In this document: positions 1 through 5,437 of the stretch, in pieces
Position numbering within the stretch: the stretch's first letter is position 1
How the letters are laid out: every line of letters begins with the position of its first letter
NCBI GenBank assembly: GCA_013425425.1
Contig: JACCLJ010000109.1
Coordinates: forward strand, 1 to 7,363
Source of the DNA: Microcaldota archaeon
GTDB lineage: Archaea; Micrarchaeota; Micrarchaeia; Anstonellales; Bilamarchaeaceae
Direction of reading: 5' to 3'
Length of the DNA: 7,363 bases
Translations under genes and position numbers: made by a program
The notes under the pieces: model-generated
Told to the model about the DNA's origin: nothing
What the model saw: the letters and a program-made list of their open reading frames with translations, nothing else
The model's database searches: none

Positions 1-758
1 CCGGCGTGGGCAGGGATATGGCGGAGAGTGTGAAGGGACTGCCGGAAAGCAGGAAATACGAGGAGGTCATGCTTGTCGATTATGATCGTGATGCATACGG
101 GAAGGTCATTGCCGCATCGCTTTATCCGCATACGGCTATGACGCTTGAGGAGCTGGAGAATTATGCGAAAAACATAAGCGAGGATGAGAAGAGGAAGATA
201 ATGGCGAGATACGTGGGCGAGAGGAAGAACAGGAGGCAGAAACCCGGAAGGGGTTTTGAAAGAGTTTACTACACCTTCGAGATATGCGCGAACTTCGGCG
301 CTTACAGGGATTTGCACAGGCACCGGGTGCTTACGCAGCAGAGGCAGCTCCTGACGACGCGCCTAGGGTATAAGCTGCCGAAAGAGGTTGTGGATGCGGG
401 ATATGAAAGCGACTTCAGGAATTCTATGGAGCTTGCGAAGAATGCCTATGAGGAAATCGCGAAGAAATACCCGAAGGAGGCGCAGTATGCCGTTCCGCTT
501 GCCTATAACATAAGATGGCAGATAACCATGAACCTCCGGGAGGTCTACCATTTTTGCGAATTGCGGAGCATCCAGCAGGGCCATCCGGATTACCGGAGCG
601 TGGCGCAGAAGATGTATCTTAAGGTGCGGGAAGTGCATCCGATGCTTGCCGAGGGCATGAAATTCATGGATATGAAGGAGTACGAGTTCGAGAGGCTTGA
701 GGCCGAGAAGCGGACGGACAAAAAACTAGAGGAGATAAGGGAGAGGTATGGCAACTAG
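1..758 (+). CDS. ThyX-fold flavin-dependent thymidylate synthase-like protein, C-terminal part (5' end outside window)
   Basis: The reading frame is open to the left edge (codons before the GTG at 6 are sense), so this is probably the C-terminal portion of a longer protein rather than a 250-residue one. Numbered from the GTG at 6, residues 99-121 hold the ThyX-like core: AYRDLHRHR, then VLTQQRQLLTTRLGY. RHR at 105-107 corresponds to the flavin-binding RHR of ThyX. A second conserved block follows at 186-201 (ELRSIQQGHPDYRSVAQ), resembling the C-terminal ThyX helix. Known ThyX enzymes make dTMP from dUMP with methylene-tetrahydrofolate, FAD and NADPH, and carry RHRx7S. Here the Ser position is Leu115, so catalysis by this domain is doubtful. 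From memory, some archaea and bacteria have ~500-residue proteins with two ThyX-like domains whose second domain has a divergent motif like this; I infer this gene is of that type. The last 11 nt overlap the next gene, indicating co-transcription. Alternative: a stand-alone ThyX paralogue with another role. Confidence 0.72.
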   Translation, partial: GVGRDMAESVKGLPESRKYEEVMLVDYDRDAYGKVIAASLYPHTAMTLEELENYAKNISEDEKRKIMARYVGERKNRRQKPGRGFERVYYTFEICANFGAYRDLHRHRVLTQQRQLLTTRLGYKLPKEVVDAGYESDFRNSMELAKNAYEEIAKKYPKEAQYAVPLAYNIRWQITMNLREVYHFCELRSIQQGHPDYRSVAQKMYLKVREVHPMLAEGMKFMDMKEYEFERLEAEKRTDKKLEEIRERYGN

Positions 759-1671
759 AAAAATATACCTGACCGGGGCGAACGGAAGGATCGGCGGGGC
801 GGTACTGCGATTGCTGCCGGATGCGATTCCGCTTGTCAGGAAAAGGAGCGGAATGAAGAACGAACGGGTCGTGGATTTTTTTGACGCGGAAGGGCTGAAG
901 AAGGCCCTGCGGGACGCGGACGTTGTCGTGCACATGGCCGGCTCCGTCAGGACGTACGATAAAAACGAGCTGTGGAAATCCAATTACGAGCTTACTAAAA
1001 GGATTGTTGAGGCGATGCCGGAGAAGGCGAGAATCGTTTTCGCGAGCAGCATATCGGTTTATGGAAAAAAGCCCGCCGCACTGCCCGCAGACGAGAATAC
1101 GCCGGTAAACCCGGACAGCGAATACGCAAGAAGCAAATACGAGTCGGAGAAGCTTGTCGCAGCGCATCCGGACCATGTGATACTGAGGCTGGGAACAGTT
1201 TACGGTCCGGAGTTCATGGATTATTTTTACGTGCTCGGGCTTCTTGAAAAAGGCAAAATGCGGATTATCGGGGATGGAAGCAACCGCGTGCCATTTGTCC
1301 ACGTCGAGGATGCTGCAAAGGCGGTTGCCGCCGCCGTATCCGGGGGAAACGGGGTTTACGTCATTGCCGGCGAATGCGGGACGCAGAAAAGCATATACGA
1401 AAACGCATGCAGGGAGCTCGGCGTGGAAGCGCCGCGGCGCCACGTGCCCCAATGGCTTGCGGATTTTACGGCGATGATGGGCGAGATGAAGGCGAAAATC
1501 AGCGGAAAGGCCCCGAAGATGACCAGGGAGCATGTTGCGATCCTCGGCAACGACAGGTGCTTCAACTGCAATAAGGCCAGGAGGGAGCTCGGATTTTATC
1601 CAAGAAGCATCGTGGATGGCATAAAAGAGATGGCGGAAATATACGGGAAACGGGAACGTTTATCGACGTAA
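748..1671 (+). CDS. NAD-dependent epimerase/dehydratase, extended SDR family
   Basis: A complete 307-residue protein, the usual length for extended short-chain dehydrogenases acting on nucleotide sugars or similar substrates. The N-terminal Rossmann signature TGANGRIG (residues 9-16) binds NAD(P). VVVHMAG (59-65) is the second nucleotide-contact strand. ASSISVYG (99-106) provides the catalytic Ser region, and Y126-x3-K130 (YARSK) is the catalytic pair. LRLGTVYGP (146-154) and the VPFVHVEDAA block (181-190) are typical of UDP-sugar epimerases and dehydratases. The C-terminal NKARRELGF (275-283) is the familiar end helix, preceded by an unusual CFNC (271-274). The ATG at 748 has a purine-rich GGGAGAGG just upstream and overlaps the end of the ThyX-like gene by 11 nt, so the two are probably translated in coupled fashion. 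The substrate cannot be told from sequence; a UDP-hexose or an NAD-dependent sugar reductase role is possible. No other sugar-nucleotide gene lies nearby. Confidence 0.93.
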   Translation: MATRKIYLTGANGRIGGAVLRLLPDAIPLVRKRSGMKNERVVDFFDAEGLKKALRDADVVVHMAGSVRTYDKNELWKSNYELTKRIVEAMPEKARIVFASSISVYGKKPAALPADENTPVNPDSEYARSKYESEKLVAAHPDHVILRLGTVYGPEFMDYFYVLGLLEKGKMRIIGDGSNRVPFVHVEDAAKAVAAAVSGGNGVYVIAGECGTQKSIYENACRELGVEAPRRHVPQWLADFTAMMGEMKAKISGKAPKMTREHVAILGNDRCFNCNKARRELGFYPRSIVDGIKEMAEIYGKRERLST

Positions 1672-1683
1672 GCCCAAATGAAC

Positions 1684-1694
1684 CTATTATAAAA
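1684..1694 (+). promoter_or_regulatory. Putative archaeal TATA box for the secreted-protein/HMG-CoA synthase unit
   Basis: The AT-rich string CTATTATAAAA sits in the 57-nt gap after the SDR gene. A start site about 25 nt downstream would fall near 1715, giving a short leader that includes the GAGGTG ribosome binding site. It separates the first two-gene unit from the next one. This is inferred from composition and spacing only. Confidence 0.5.
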
Positions 1695-1714
1695 TTATCC
1701 ATGCTTATTGGTTT

Positions 1715-1720
1715 GAGGTG
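1715..1720 (+). promoter_or_regulatory. Ribosome binding site fixing the start at 1729
   Basis: GAGGTG lies 8 nt before the ATG at 1729. It is a good match to an archaeal Shine-Dalgarno sequence and supports this start, which places a hydrophobic signal segment at the very N terminus. Confidence 0.65.
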
Positions 1721-1728
1721 TAGCCGCT

Positions 1729-2436
1729 ATGAGAACCGCATTAGCCGTTATTTTTCTGTCAGTCATGCTCACGGGGAGCATATTCCAGACGTATGAGCAG
1801 TCGGTGAAAACAGACGGTTCTTCGACCATCAAAAAGGAGTTCGATCTGGGGCTGTTTTCCGGGATGCTGGGCGAAAATGCCGAGGCGAGGATAGCGGAGG
1901 CATGCTCTTCCGATGCTTCGCTTGGCTGCATATCCAGCAACGGCATGGTGACCATTAGCGAGGAGTTTTCAGCGGATGGCGGATATTACTCTTTTAGGTC
2001 CGATTACGGAATCCCGTACATCGAATACGATCTTACGATAAACCGGATACCCCTGGAAAAGTTTTCCGAAAGGCTCGACCGGATACTGCTCTCAGCGGGG
2101 CTGATAAATTCCACCTCGGGAGCTTATGGCGGGCCATTAAACCTGCGGGACGCGGAAACCAACAGGGAGGCGGCTTATGTCCTTAAGCAGTCCGGGATGG
2201 ACGTCAGATATGTCGTGGTCATGCCAAGCGGCATTGCGAGCGCTGCGGCAGGAGAGAGCAGCGGCGTCATCAACGGATCAAGGGCTGAGTTCCTGCTTTC
2301 CGATGTGCTGCGCGAATCGCAGCCGATCATGGTAACGAGCAGGGAGCTCAATCTTGGCTATATCGCGGTAATCGCCGCGATCGTAGTCCTTGGCGCATTC
2401 GCACTTTCATTCAGAAAAAGCGGAAAAGGTAGATGA
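1729..2436 (+). CDS. Secreted, C-terminally membrane-anchored protein of unknown function
   Basis: This 235-residue protein has an N-terminal hydrophobic signal or anchor (residues 3-17, ALAVIFLSVMLTGSI). An extracytoplasmic region of about 190 residues follows, then one C-terminal transmembrane helix (about 211-227, IAVIAAIVVLGAFALSF), ending in a positive RKSGKGR tail. This predicts an outside domain held by a type I anchor. There is no lipobox cysteine. Two cysteines (59 and 67) lie close together and could form a disulfide. The domain starts with a strand-like SVKTDGSSTIKKEFDLG and has near its end a stretch around DVRYVVVMPSG (about 161-171). This pattern loosely recalls LppM-like beta domains of bacterial envelope proteins, but that resemblance is weak. 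The gene ends 3 nt before HMG-CoA synthase, so the two are likely co-transcribed; a functional link to lipid synthesis or the membrane is only suggestive. I do not recognise the family. Confidence 0.82.
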   Translation: MRTALAVIFLSVMLTGSIFQTYEQSVKTDGSSTIKKEFDLGLFSGMLGENAEARIAEACSSDASLGCISSNGMVTISEEFSADGGYYSFRSDYGIPYIEYDLTINRIPLEKFSERLDRILLSAGLINSTSGAYGGPLNLRDAETNREAAYVLKQSGMDVRYVVVMPSGIASAAAGESSGVINGSRAEFLLSDVLRESQPIMVTSRELNLGYIAVIAAIVVLGAFALSFRKSGKGR

Positions 2437-2439
2437 AAA

Positions 2440-3480
2440 ATGGCTGGAATAGTGGGTTATGGGGTGAACATTCCTGTTTACAGGATTAAAACTTCGGAGA
2501 TAGCCAAGGTTTGGGGGGAAGAGCCCGAAAGGATAGAGAAGGGGCTCGGGATCATGGAGAAGGCCGTGGGCGGAGTGGATGAGGATACCTCTACGATTGC
2601 AACGATGGCTGCGTTGAACGCGGTGAAAATGGCCGGAATAAGCCCCCAGAAGATAGGCGCGCTTTACGTAGGAAGCGAGTCGCACCCTTATGCGGTAAAG
2701 CCTACGGCGACGATAGTCGCCGAAGCGATAGGTGCCGTGCCGAATCTTACCGCAGCTGACATAGAGTTTGCATGCAAGGGGGGAACCGCAGGGCTGCAAA
2801 TGGTTCTCTCCATGGTTGACAGCAGGATGATAGAATATGGGATGGCGATAGGCGCGGATACCGCACAGGGAAGGCCCGGCGATGCGCTTGAATATTCGGC
2901 GGCATCGGGAGGCGCTGCGTTCATAACCGGCCCTGAGAAGGAATCGCTTGCAGTTGTCGAATCCACGTTTTCATTTTCCACGGATACGCCGGATTTCTGG
3001 AGAAGGCAGGGGGCGGATTATCCATCGCACGGAGGAAGGTTCACCGGTGCGCCCGCTTATTTCAAGCACGTCATTAGCGCAACGAATGGATTGCTGGAGA
3101 AGACCGGCACGAAGATTTCCGATTATGATTATTTTGTATTCCACCAGCCGAACGCGAAATTCCCGCAGGAGGCTGCGAAGAAGCTCGGCGTGCCCCCGGA
3201 GAAACTGAAGGACGGCCTTGTCGTGCCTTACGTTGGCAACACCTATTCCGGTGCAACGCTTCTCGGGCTGAGCGCTATTCTCGATGTCGCGAAACCCGGC
3301 AGCCGCATCCTTGCGACGTCTTTCGGAAGCGGGGCTGGAAGCGACTCCTTTGCGATAACGGTTACGGACCGGATTACGGAGGGGCGGGGAAGGGCTCCTT
3401 GCATGAAGGATTATCTTGAAAGGAAGAAGTACATCGATTACGCAACCTACATCAAATACAGGAGAAAAATAAAGAACTGA
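2440..3480 (+). CDS. mvaS: Hydroxymethylglutaryl-CoA synthase, archaeal type
   Basis: A complete 346-residue thiolase-fold enzyme that condenses acetyl-CoA with acetoacetyl-CoA to give HMG-CoA, the entry to the mevalonate pathway that makes the isoprenoid chains of archaeal lipids. The length matches archaeal HMG-CoA synthases (about 345-350) rather than the longer eukaryotic form. The catalytic triad is visible: Glu80 in YVGSESHPY, nucleophile Cys112 in EFACKGGTAG and His235 in FVFHQPNAKFP. Other family marks are GLGIMEKAV (35-43), GADTAQGRPGD (138-148), a glycine-rich GSGAGSD segment near residue 300 and the basic C-terminal tail with YIDYATYIKYRRKI. The ATG at 2440 has an AAAGGT about 9 nt upstream and lies 3 nt after the preceding gene. 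In many archaea this gene sits next to acetoacetyl-CoA thiolase and a DUF35 OB-fold protein that bridges the two enzymes in a complex. Neither is present here; the downstream gene is on the opposite strand. Function is nearly certain; the symbol follows bacterial usage. Confidence 0.97.
   Translation: MAGIVGYGVNIPVYRIKTSEIAKVWGEEPERIEKGLGIMEKAVGGVDEDTSTIATMAALNAVKMAGISPQKIGALYVGSESHPYAVKPTATIVAEAIGAVPNLTAADIEFACKGGTAGLQMVLSMVDSRMIEYGMAIGADTAQGRPGDALEYSAASGGAAFITGPEKESLAVVESTFSFSTDTPDFWRRQGADYPSHGGRFTGAPAYFKHVISATNGLLEKTGTKISDYDYFVFHQPNAKFPQEAAKKLGVPPEKLKDGLVVPYVGNTYSGATLLGLSAILDVAKPGSRILATSFGSGAGSDSFAITVTDRITEGRGRAPCMKDYLERKKYIDYATYIKYRRKIKN
3464..3474 (-). terminator. T-rich terminator for the BofA-like gene
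   Basis: Read on the minus strand, CTTTATTTTTC lies about 20 nt past the stop of the BofA-like gene, within the 3' end of the HMG-CoA synthase gene. Together with the plus-strand T-run at 3484 it would form a compact two-way terminator for the convergent genes. Confidence 0.4.
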
Positions 3481-3483
3481 AAC

Positions 3484-3494
3484 TTGTTTTATTT
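3484..3494 (+). terminator. T-rich terminator after HMG-CoA synthase
   Basis: TTGTTTTATTT begins 4 nt after the HMG-CoA synthase stop, in the 13-nt gap before the convergent BofA-like gene. Archaeal RNA polymerase commonly stops at such U-runs without a hairpin. I see no strong stem before it. Confidence 0.45.
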
Positions 3495-3751
3495 CATAGC
3501 ATGCCGAAAATGGCGAGCAGCGCCAGCACCGCAACCCCCAGAAGGCCGAATATGGCGGACACGAGAAGCGTAACCGTGTTTATCGGGATGCCAAAGCCGA
3601 TGATATTCAGGAAGAAGATCGCAACCAGGCCAAGGATCGTATTCGCCAGAAGAGCCCAGGTAAGCTTCAGGCCGTGCTTGAGTACGGACCAGAGGATGCC
3701 TCCGAACAGCAGGAGGAACAGCAATACCAGAAGAATCAGGAGCAATGGCAT
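3494..3751 (-). CDS. BofA-like small integral membrane protein
   Basis: An 85-residue, almost wholly hydrophobic protein with three predicted membrane segments: residues 2-23, 33-52 and 58-83. The block from LLANTILGLVAIFFLN through IGFGIPINTVTLLVSAIFGL to LGVAVLALLAIFG matches the layout of the BofA family (pro-sigma-K processing inhibitor), with the typical G-I-x-INxxT-x3-V turn and a final Gly-rich LLGVAVLALL helix. In Bacillus, BofA restrains the intramembrane metalloprotease SpoIVFB. Archaea do not sporulate and the role of archaeal members is unknown; no site-2 protease is encoded nearby. The start at 3751 has GGAGAT 8 nt upstream. It is divergent from the metallo-hydrolase gene and convergent with HMG-CoA synthase, so it is probably transcribed alone. 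Confidence 0.8.
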   Translation of the reverse strand: MPLLLILLVLLFLLLFGGILWSVLKHGLKLTWALLANTILGLVAIFFLNIIGFGIPINTVTLLVSAIFGLLGVAVLALLAIFGML

Positions 3752-3763
3752 GGATGGACATCT

Positions 3764-3780
3764 CCAGCATTGTTTAAAAG
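3764..3780. promoter_or_regulatory. Shared divergent promoter region with palindromic TTTAAA
   Basis: The 54-nt gap between the BofA-like start (3751) and the hydrolase start (3806) holds CCAGCATTGTTTAAAAG. TTTAAA at 3773-3778 is its own reverse complement and is the only evident TATA-like sequence on either strand. Its centre is about 25 nt from the A of the minus-strand start codon and about 30 nt from that of the plus-strand one, close to the archaeal TATA-to-start-site spacing. One box may serve both genes with very short or no leaders; the minus-strand gene also has a GGAGAT that would need a longer leader. Confidence 0.5.
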
Positions 3781-3805
3781 GATTCTTTCAGCTTGGAATA
3801 CGGTA

Positions 3806-4606
3806 ATGGAAATGACGGAAATCATATTCATAGGAACGGGCGGCGGACGGATAAACCTGCTGAAGCAGTTCCGCGGGACGGGAGGGTTCAGGATAAACTC
3901 GAAAGGCGCGAACGTACATGTGGACCCCGGACCGGGAGCCCTGATTGGCTCTCTCCGGTTCAAGCAGGACCCCCTAAAGCTCGATGCGCTCATCGTGACG
4001 CACGCGCATATAGACCATTGCAACGATGCAGGCCTTATCATAGAGGCGATATCCCGGCATACGCTGAAGAAGAGGGGGATAGTCATCGCATCGCGCTATG
4101 CGCTGGAGGGCGGTGAGAAGGGGGACCGGACGATAACCATCTACCACCAAGGCAAAGTTGCGGAGGTTTATGCGGCCAAAATCGGAGAAAGGAAAAAATT
4201 CAAAACCGAACGGGGCTGGTTCGAAATCGAGATTATCGAGGCGAAGCATGATATAGAGGATGCGTTTGGCTTTAAGCTGTTTATCGACGGCACGACGATA
4301 GGATATACCGGGGATACGGAGTACTACAGGGGAATGGACCAGAAATACAGGGGCTGCGACTATCTGATAGCGAACTGCCTTAAGCCGCAGCACGACGAGT
4401 ACCCGGGCCACATGACGAGCAACGACGTCGCGGTGCTCATGAAAGGCGCAAAGCCGAAGATGGGGATAATGACCCATATGGGCATGTCATTGCTGCGCGC
4501 AGGCCCGAAGAAAGAAGCTGCAATGATAAGCAAAAAAAGCGGCATTGATGTAGTCGCGGCATATGACGGCATGAAGGTCGGGGAAGGACTGGAAAAATAT
4601 ATGTGA
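3806..4606 (+). CDS. Metallo-beta-lactamase-fold metal-dependent hydrolase
   Basis: A 266-residue protein with the full metal-binding set of the MBL fold. The core is THAHIDH at residues 65-71 (His66, His68, Asp70, His71). His148 is in EAKHD, Asp170 is in GYTGDTEYY, and a late His is His202 (GHMTSNDVA) or His224 (MTHMG). The N terminus reads FIGTGGGR, then HVDPGPGAL (38-46), which is characteristic of archaeal COG1234/PhnP-like hydrolases; these include phosphodiesterases and tRNase Z relatives. There is no tRNase Z flexible arm, and the substrate is unknown. An upstream in-frame ATG at 3674 is open but would run through the divergent BofA-like gene and its promoter. The ATG at 3806 follows the TTTAAA box by 27 nt and begins directly with the first beta strand. 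Six nt further lies another ATG (3812), also possible. The gene ends 13 nt from the convergent winged-helix gene. Confidence 0.92.
   Translation: MEMTEIIFIGTGGGRINLLKQFRGTGGFRINSKGANVHVDPGPGALIGSLRFKQDPLKLDALIVTHAHIDHCNDAGLIIEAISRHTLKKRGIVIASRYALEGGEKGDRTITIYHQGKVAEVYAAKIGERKKFKTERGWFEIEIIEAKHDIEDAFGFKLFIDGTTIGYTGDTEYYRGMDQKYRGCDYLIANCLKPQHDEYPGHMTSNDVAVLMKGAKPKMGIMTHMGMSLLRAGPKKEAAMISKKSGIDVVAAYDGMKVGEGLEKYM
4593..4600 (-). terminator. Possible T-run terminator for the three-gene minus operon
   Basis: On the minus strand ATATTTTT lies about 20 nt past the winged-helix stop codon, inside the 3' end of the hydrolase gene. It resembles the arrangement at the other convergent junction (3464-3494). 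Weak evidence from composition only. Confidence 0.3.
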
Positions 4607-4619
4607 GCTTATCGCCTGC

Positions 4620-5117
4620 CTACTGCTTGCTTCTTGATTCGTCCACGACGGCGAGCCAGGAATCCCCTATTTTCATGAGATAGTTGCCGAATGTTTTGCT
4701 GAGCGTTATCCGCATCGGCCTGAATTTCCTTTTGCTCTCCAGCGCGACCACCGTTTCCCGCTCTATTTTTATCATGCCGACGCGGCGCAATCGTGGCAGG
4801 ACCCGATTGTAGAACGTGGCCTTGGAGATTTTGTTTTCGCCGACGAACGACGCCAGCTCGTTTCCGCCCAGCTGTGATTTTCCCATAAGCAGGGCGAGGA
4901 ATTTTATCGCGACATCGTGGTACCTCTCCTGGTATTTCCTGGGAAAAACAAAATTAAGGACTTCTTCGGCGCTCCAGAGGTTCCGGGTGGGCGTTTCGCT
5001 GTTGTCCTGGAATCTCCTGGTTTCGCTGCCGTTGTATGGCGGAAAATAGAGGCTTTCGGAGGAAGGGATTCCCCTGGACGCGATGGTTTTCCTGCCCTGC
5101 GGAACTTCCTCTGCCAT
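4620..5117 (-). CDS. Winged-helix DNA-binding protein, putative transcriptional regulator
   Basis: A 165-residue soluble protein. Residues 1-48 are polar and probably disordered. A helical lead-in (NLWSAEEVLNFVFPRKYQERYHDVAIKF, about 46-73) precedes a winged helix-turn-helix at about 70-140. The first helix is IKFLALLMG, the turn helix is GNELASFVGENK, and the recognition helix is SKATFYNRVLPRLRRVGMI (98-116). A basic beta wing follows (IKIERETVVALESKRKFRPMRITLS). This is the general MarR/ArsR-like fold, in which the last helix ends in the common LxxxGMI/LI turn. I cannot assign a subfamily, an effector or a target. The start is supported by GGTGAT 6 nt upstream of the ATG, and the gap to the preceding gene is 7 nt, so it is the last gene of a three-gene operon. 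It may autoregulate that operon; a role in replication or chromatin is equally possible from fold alone. Confidence 0.8.
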   Translation of the reverse strand: MAEEVPQGRKTIASRGIPSSESLYFPPYNGSETRRFQDNSETPTRNLWSAEEVLNFVFPRKYQERYHDVAIKFLALLMGKSQLGGNELASFVGENKISKATFYNRVLPRLRRVGMIKIERETVVALESKRKFRPMRITLSKTFGNYLMKIGDSWLAVVDESRSKQ

Positions 5118-5124
5118 GGATGCA

Positions 5125-5436
5125 TCACCCGAATAACGAACCGAGGCCGGATTCCGCAGCCTCCTCCTCTTCCTTTATCTTTTTTATTATCCTTTTCTCC
5201 TTTTCTCCCTTCAGCGGCTCTGCAATGCCCTTGAGCTTCTCATCCGCCTTCTTGATGAATTCCGGGGAAGCGGAGAAATGAACGAACAGCTTGTCTTTTT
5301 CCTCTCCAAGCGTGGCGCCGTCCCGCATCTTGTAGCCCACCCTTGCAAAGCTGTCCGGCGCGTACGGGTCGGCCTCAAGAATCTTGGTGAGTTCCGGCTT
5401 TTTCGCCGCACCGCATTCGTAGACCCGTTCAGTCAT
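5125..5436 (-). CDS. Small protein of unknown function with ribosomal-stalk-like acidic GLGSLFG tail
   Basis: A 103-residue protein with a compact N-terminal domain (about 1-72) containing ADPYAPDSFARVGYKMRDG (22-40) and LFVHFSASPEFIKKADEKL (50-68), with mixed strand and helix character. A charged helical arm follows (KGEKEKRIIKKIKEEEEAAE, 76-95), then the extreme C terminus SGLGSLFG. Archaeal ribosomal stalk proteins aP1 (L12) and aP0 (L10) end in a Glu/Lys-rich hinge and a GLGALFG-like peptide that binds translation GTPases and ABCE1. The tail here is strikingly similar, but the N-terminal domain is not the stalk dimerisation domain. The start is placed at 5436 because GGGAGG lies 8 nt upstream; an ATG at 5463 lacks such a site and would overlap the upstream gene. 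The stop of the upstream gene is one nt away, so translation is probably coupled. I do not recognise a characterised family. Confidence 0.8.
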   Translation of the reverse strand: MTERVYECGAAKKPELTKILEADPYAPDSFARVGYKMRDGATLGEEKDKLFVHFSASPEFIKKADEKLKGIAEPLKGEKEKRIIKKIKEEEEAAESGLGSLFG

Positions 5437-5437
5437 G

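Noticed and set aside
664..1533. A long minus-strand open frame (289 codons) opposite the SDR gene
   Set aside because: It lies fully antisense to a gene with clear family motifs, has a composition rich in Arg, His, Pro and Ser typical of shadow frames, and shows no domain or ribosome binding site.
3674..3805. An upstream ATG giving a longer metallo-hydrolase
   Set aside because: The extra 44 residues are polar Gln-rich sequence antisense to the BofA-like gene and would pass through the divergent promoter; the fold begins at the 3806 start.
5125..5436. Annotation of the 103-residue protein as ribosomal protein P1/L12
   Set aside because: Only the terminal tail matches; the N-terminal domain lacks the helical dimerisation domain and the Ala/Pro hinge of archaeal P1.
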